Of a stretch of 64,000 nucleotides of DNA, positions 59,809 through 64,000 are shown piece after piece; the first letter of the stretch is position 1, and each line of letters opens with the position of its first letter. Origin of the DNA: Balanoglossus misakiensis (Eukaryota > Hemichordata); the NCBI GenBank assembly GCA_040954595.2, contig CM082576.2, forward strand, positions 1,488,001 through 1,552,000. The letters run 5' to 3'. The notes under the pieces are model-generated. The model had not been told where the DNA came from. It saw nothing but the letters and a program-made list of their open reading frames with translations, and did not search any database. A program made the position numbers and the translations under genes.

Positions 59809-62170
59809 TCATGCACATGTACAACATATTGGAAATGGTGAACAGCCAGGTTTACAACATGGCTCCACATCATGTTTCTTGGGCTTTTGAAGTTCACTCT
59901 CTCCCCAAAACAATCCCGCTTCAAATTCCAACTTGATTTCATTAATCTTTGTCAAGATTGTGGCGTATTGAGGATCATTACTTAATGAGTAACTTTCAGA
60001 GGCATCTTCATTTAGATTGTACAGCAAAGGTGGATCGTGGTATGTTGGATTATCTGTTGGTCTACAGTCTTTATCATGGTTTTGTGGACCAGAAGTACCG
60101 GCCCCTTGTGTGTAGTAGTGAGCTTTATACTGCTTGTATCGAATTGCATACACTCCATACTTCGGCAGAGCACCACTGTAGAAATAGAAAAATGTATCTC
60201 TTGGACTCTGAAATAGAAAGAGAGAATTCTTGTGAAGTCAAGTGACAATGCCTGTTTTGAAATTGTGCTTTTAATCTCTGTGATCTTTTTTGATATCTTT
60301 ATTTTTAAGGCTGCGCTAATTCATTATATGTTGGATTAATAAAAGGTTGGTAGCAGATAAATACATCGAGAAGAAACCAACCTTTTCCTGTTGAAAGAGT
60401 AGAGGGCCAATATCAATTCCATCCAGAGTGACACTTGGTAGTGTACCATTCACCAGATTGGCTATGGTTGGCAGGAGATCTAAGGTACTGGCCAATTCCT
60501 TTGTTTTACCAGGTTGTATTTTGCCTGGCCAGTAAGCAATAGCTGGTACACGTTGACCGCCCTCATATGTTGTACCTTTGCCACATTTGAGCAGCCCTGC
60601 ATTGCCACCTCTGGCCTCTCTCAGCAAACTCGGCCTGTAACAAAACAGTAATGCAAAATTAATGTTACAGATACATACATGATTAATATCCTATTCAAGC
60701 ACTGGTTGAGTAGGCCCTCATCTTTCAGTTACATATGCCTAGTAACTACTTTAGAACAACAGTAAATGTAGCAAATGCTCATATTAATTTCAGATGAAAA
60801 AAGTGTATGAATCCATTTACCCATTGTCTGATGTGAAGAACACAAATGTATTCTCTTCCAAATTATTCAGCCTTAGCTCTTCTAGAATCTGTCCAACTTC
60901 CCAGTCTAATTCAGACAAGGAGTCACCAAATGTTCCTCGCAGTGTAGTGTTTCTAAATGCCTTTCCGGCAAACTGAGGATGATGAGTGTGCTGTGTTGGA
61001 TAATACAGAAAGAATGGCGTTCCTGATTTGGCTTTATTTGAGATGAAACTCCTGGCTTCATTGCTGTAGCGTTGTGATATGGTTGTCAGATCAGTAGGTT
61101 GTTCAATAATTTTGTTGTTTCTGAAGAGTGGACAGCTGGTATAGCCAGTATCACATTTATCCCAACATGCATCAGTTGGATAAAAGCATTTCAGACAAGG
61201 ACACATATCATGAGAATAGGGTATCCCATAATAGTTATCAAAGCCATAGTTGGTTGGTAGGTAGGTATGATTTTCACCGACTCCAAGATGCCACTTTCCA
61301 ATGATGCTTGTTGCATATCCCAGTGGTTTCAGTAGAGCAGCAATTGTAGTTTCATTGTGAGGTAAACCTCCAGTGGACGAAGGAACCAACACTCCCGGAT
61401 AAATTCCAGTTCGTGGCGGCAAACGAGCAGTAAGCAATGCAGCTCTACAGGGGCAAAAGACAACACATAGATGTTATATTTACTGTAAAAATGTAATTTT
61501 GACTTTCCCATTTTAAGGATAGTTATTGAATGAAAACTTTATGTACATGAGAATACAAAAGGGGGCGTATACGCAGAGGGCACAGGTCATCGGGTACATG
61601 CATGAACCAGTGCAGTAGAGCGAGTTTCGCATTGCATGCTTTGTCAAAATAGTGGTTTTAAGAATAAAACCTGTTTTTTTATTGAATCATTAGCGTTTGA
61701 AATGCAGGGTAATGTACATTTCTTTATACTGAAAATCGTAAGAGGTGAATATACCATTACCAGTAACTGGTACTAAAGGGGGCGTGTCCGCAGAGATTGG
61801 GTGGGTACGCGTCTCCTTAGAAGAGAAACCTTCGGTCCCATTGACAATTTTGATGTTGACATGCATAGACCAAGTGCAGGGATGCAGGGAAGCCAAAACT
61901 TGACATGTGAAATATTTACCTTGATGGACTGCACACGGAATTGGCTGTGTAAAACTGTGTAAACAAAAGACCATCAGCTGCAAGTTTGTCAATGATGGGA
62001 CTCACGGATGTAGGGTGACCGTAGCAGCTTAAATCTCCATATCCGAGGTCGTCGGCAAATATTATCACAATATTTGGCTTATTGATCGAACATATTACCA
62101 ATCGGAATACAGAAAACATAAACAGTGCTCGCACTAGCAGTCGACCACAAACTTTAATGTACGCGGCCAT
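59809..62170 (-). CDS. Arylsulfatase A-like gene, copy D
   Basis: The gene is complete: four exons (62170-61920, 61444-60821, 60634-60382, 60207-59809; same phases) encode 508 aa. The start [13 protein letters not shown] gives a good signal peptide; an in-frame ATG at 62224 would add 18 residues and bury it, so the inner start is preferred. The metal site is [15 protein letters not shown], and GKWHLG, HTHHPQF, TSDNG and [10 protein letters not shown] are intact. Cys80 lies in [13 protein letters not shown]: the usual Gly of LLTGR, part of the formylglycine-generating-enzyme recognition motif, is Ala here. The Cys-rich tail [17 protein letters not shown] closely follows human ARSA. The central 206 bp of exon 3 are almost identical to copy A. 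The gene is divergent to IFT43 over about 230 bp. Confidence 0.94.
60404..60609 (-). repeat. Exon 3 block shared with arylsulfatase copy A
   Basis: This is the partner of 51273-51478, a 206-bp block that differs at two positions. Copies B and C lie between the partners but do not share the block at this level. Confidence 0.85.
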
Positions 62171-62400
62171 CTTGTTTGCTTGTAAGGAAAATTTGCGCAT
62201 GCCCATTTCTAAGTGTAAGGCCATTTCGGATTGTCCGATTGGTCAATTACCGTGGTCTCTCAAAATAGCCACCAATGGGAAATATGTTTACTTGCAGTGT
62301 TCATCAGCGACATTCCATGTTTTGGTTGTGAGCGGTGATCGTCCAGGACGTCAAGGAAAGATTACAACACTTGCGAGTTTACAATTCCGTATAATAGGTA
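62171..62400. promoter_or_regulatory. Divergent promoter of arylsulfatase D and IFT43
   Basis: The start codons are 230 bp apart on opposite strands. An inverted CCAAT box (ATTGG) lies at 62238-62242 and a CCAAT at 62272-62276. No clear RFX X-box is seen, although many ciliary genes have one. Transcription starts are inferred only. Confidence 0.55.
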
Positions 62401-63904
62401 ATGGCTGACGACGATTTTGATTTCGGAACAAAGAAGAGGGTAAGTTTGTCTAAATGACTGAGAATTTAAAGTTTTATCTTCGATGGAAACGTCGTAGATG
62501 ATCATGGCATTCTACGAGTACAAAACCTCATCTGGTGTACATTGATGTAGCTCTAACATTGATGAAGAGTATTGAACATAGCATTAGCAACAATCTACAG
62601 TACTGCACAACAGTGTAGTATTACCCACACAGCAAACGACATTTATCGCTTGAAAGTTTTGATGGGGCTGAGGCTTCATGTCTCTCATGGCTAAGTTACT
62701 AAGACCATGGAGGTACTAGAGAGAAGGATTCTCTCTAGTACCTCCATGCTAAGACTAAAACTTTACCAAGCTGAATTGATGCTCAAAGTAAAAAAGAATA
62801 GCTTCTAGAAAAGACCCTTGAGGCTTTGTCAAGTTTGTGGTTGTCAAAGATGACAGTCATCTCTCACAAATGCATGGCTGGCATCTGTCTGGTGCTGTCT
62901 AGTTCAATGGTTCAACATTTCAATGTGTAATAATTCAGTGGCGGTCATGTAACTCATCCAAATACATATTCATTTTTCACAAAATGCATCCGCATGTTAG
63001 CCTGATGTCAAGACAGGGCGCAGAGCTCGTCTTCAAGATGACACTCCAAACGGTGACATCACAGCAGACAGTGATGATTTAGCAGTAAGTGAGTCATTGA
63101 GGACAACATCCACTAACAATGTGAGTTACTTCATTTCATGACTAACATCTCATGTCCTGTCTGTCACAACACTGTGAGTCTTACATTTTACTTCTTTATA
63201 TTTTCATTCATGGCCTTTAATATTAATCTCCCATTTAACAGTAAAATGCTCATACCATGCTTGCTTGCTTGCTTGCTTCTTGTATATACTGATTTCTTTT
63301 CTGTCAATGTCATGCAGTACAATACTAGTAATCAAATACGGAATGTGATTTGTATTTGGTATATAGACGGAAGTTTTAGAAATAGCAAAAGCAGTGTTAA
63401 AGTGGCAATCCTATTGTTTACAAATCAGTTTAGATACAAGTGTATAGAAACTCCAAAGATATGTGTGGACCTACATTTGTATGGAATCCAGCTTGGTGCA
63501 CAATGTGTATAGAATCTGACACTCAAGAACATAGTGAAGGAACTGAATCACTGAATGAATCAGATACAGCAATGATGAACTGAGATATTGGCCATTCTAG
63601 CTTTAATTCTCTGTAAATTGTGTCTTTTCCTTTACTTGATAATAGTGACTGTAGTATTACTATTATGATTATTCTCCTATACTCTACACATCTAAATCTT
63701 ATTGTCTGCATTTCTAGTTTTTCTGCTTTGTATGCATATTGCTCATAATTGAACTATGAGTTCGTAATCCAAAGTGTGCCATGATTTTTTGAAAAGTGTT
63801 TGAAACCTTTCTTTTTGTCTGTTACAGTCTTCAGGTGTGCCACCTCGACCATCTCGAAAACAGGGTGGTTGGGCTGATGATACGCCCAAGTCAGCCAAAA
63901 AGGG
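62401..63904 (+). CDS. IFT43: IFT43, intraflagellar transport protein 43 (5' part)
   Basis: Three exons are visible: 62401-62439 (MADDDFDFGTKKR), 63001-63120 and 63828-63904; the gene runs off the right edge. An in-frame TAG at 62395-62397 fixes the start. The second exon gives PDVKTGRRARLQ (human SRAKMGRRAQQE). The third gives PPRPSRKQGGWADD, matching the QGGWAGD hallmark of human IFT43. Junctions are phase 0, 0, then 2. Exon 2 has two in-frame donors, GTAAGT after 63084 and GTGAGT after 63120; the longer form aligns better with human. IFT43 is a small IFT-A subunit needed for retrograde transport in cilia. The visible part covers only the disordered N-terminal third, so the call rests mainly on the two motifs. 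Confidence 0.85.
62699..62755. repeat. Perfect 20-bp inverted repeat flanked by 7-bp direct repeats
   Basis: The arms 62706-62725 (CATGGAGGTACTAGAGAGAA) and 62729-62748 are exact reverse complements around a 3-nt loop (GGA). CTAAGAC abuts both sides, at 62699-62705 and 62749-62755, like a target-site duplication around a 43-bp insert. It lies in IFT43 intron 1. Confidence 0.9.
63259..63279. repeat. CTTG tetranucleotide repeat
   Basis: Five tandem CTTG-type units in IFT43 intron 2, with no coding role. Confidence 0.85.
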
Positions 63905-64000
63905 GTAAGTATGTGTCTCACCTGTACTGTAGTGTATTATTTCCAACCAACCAACCAACAGATTTTGATCTTTAAATATTATGTTATGAGGGTAAGCTAT

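Noticed and set aside
62706-62748. Hairpin in IFT43 intron 1 as a microRNA precursor
   Set aside because: The arms are only 20 bp with a 3-nt loop, too short for Drosha/Dicer processing. The flanking direct repeats point to an insertion.

Overview
The window is animal (metazoan) nuclear DNA: AT-rich, with short coding exons, GT-AG introns of 0.1 to 11 kb and polyadenylation signals. The proteins are closest to deuterostome families, and the linkage of the genes matches vertebrate chromosomes. A non-vertebrate deuterostome (hemichordate, amphioxus or echinoderm) is the best guess; sequence alone does not fix the species.

Layout. (1) About 1-36.5 kb, minus strand: the 5' two thirds of one FoxN2/3-type forkhead gene. 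Three coding exons are seen (23571-23001, 12172-12021, 8312-8257) plus a candidate in-frame 33-nt microexon at 22927-22895. The rest is very long intron, and the last exons lie beyond the left edge. (2) 38.9-40.4 kb, minus: a complete five-exon EFCAB11 (169 aa). (3) 40.8-48.6 kb, plus: a complete 18-exon FBXO11 (879 aa), divergent from EFCAB11 across a 351-bp shared promoter, with a 1.8-kb 3'UTR. (4) 50.7-62.2 kb, minus: four head-to-tail arylsulfatase A-like genes (ARS-A, B, C and D here, from left to right), each with four exons of the same phases. (5) 62.4 kb to the right edge, plus: the first three exons of IFT43, divergent from ARS-D across about 230 bp.

The genes do not form one pathway. 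FoxN2/3 is a transcription factor, FBXO11 a substrate receptor of an SCF ubiquitin ligase, EFCAB11 an EF-hand protein of unclear role, the arylsulfatases are secretory or lysosomal hydrolases, and IFT43 is an IFT-A ciliary transport subunit. In human, FOXN3 lies beside EFCAB11 on chromosome 14 and FOXN2 lies beside FBXO11 on chromosome 2, so this window looks like the arrangement before vertebrate genome duplication.

The main non-genic signals are: many RFX/X-box-like 14-mers scattered through the FoxN2/3 introns, far above chance; a perfect 20-bp inverted repeat flanked by 7-bp direct repeats in IFT43 intron 1; a 206-bp block of 99% identity inside exon 3 of two non-adjacent arylsulfatase genes, which suggests gene conversion; and an excess of the palindrome TACATGTA.
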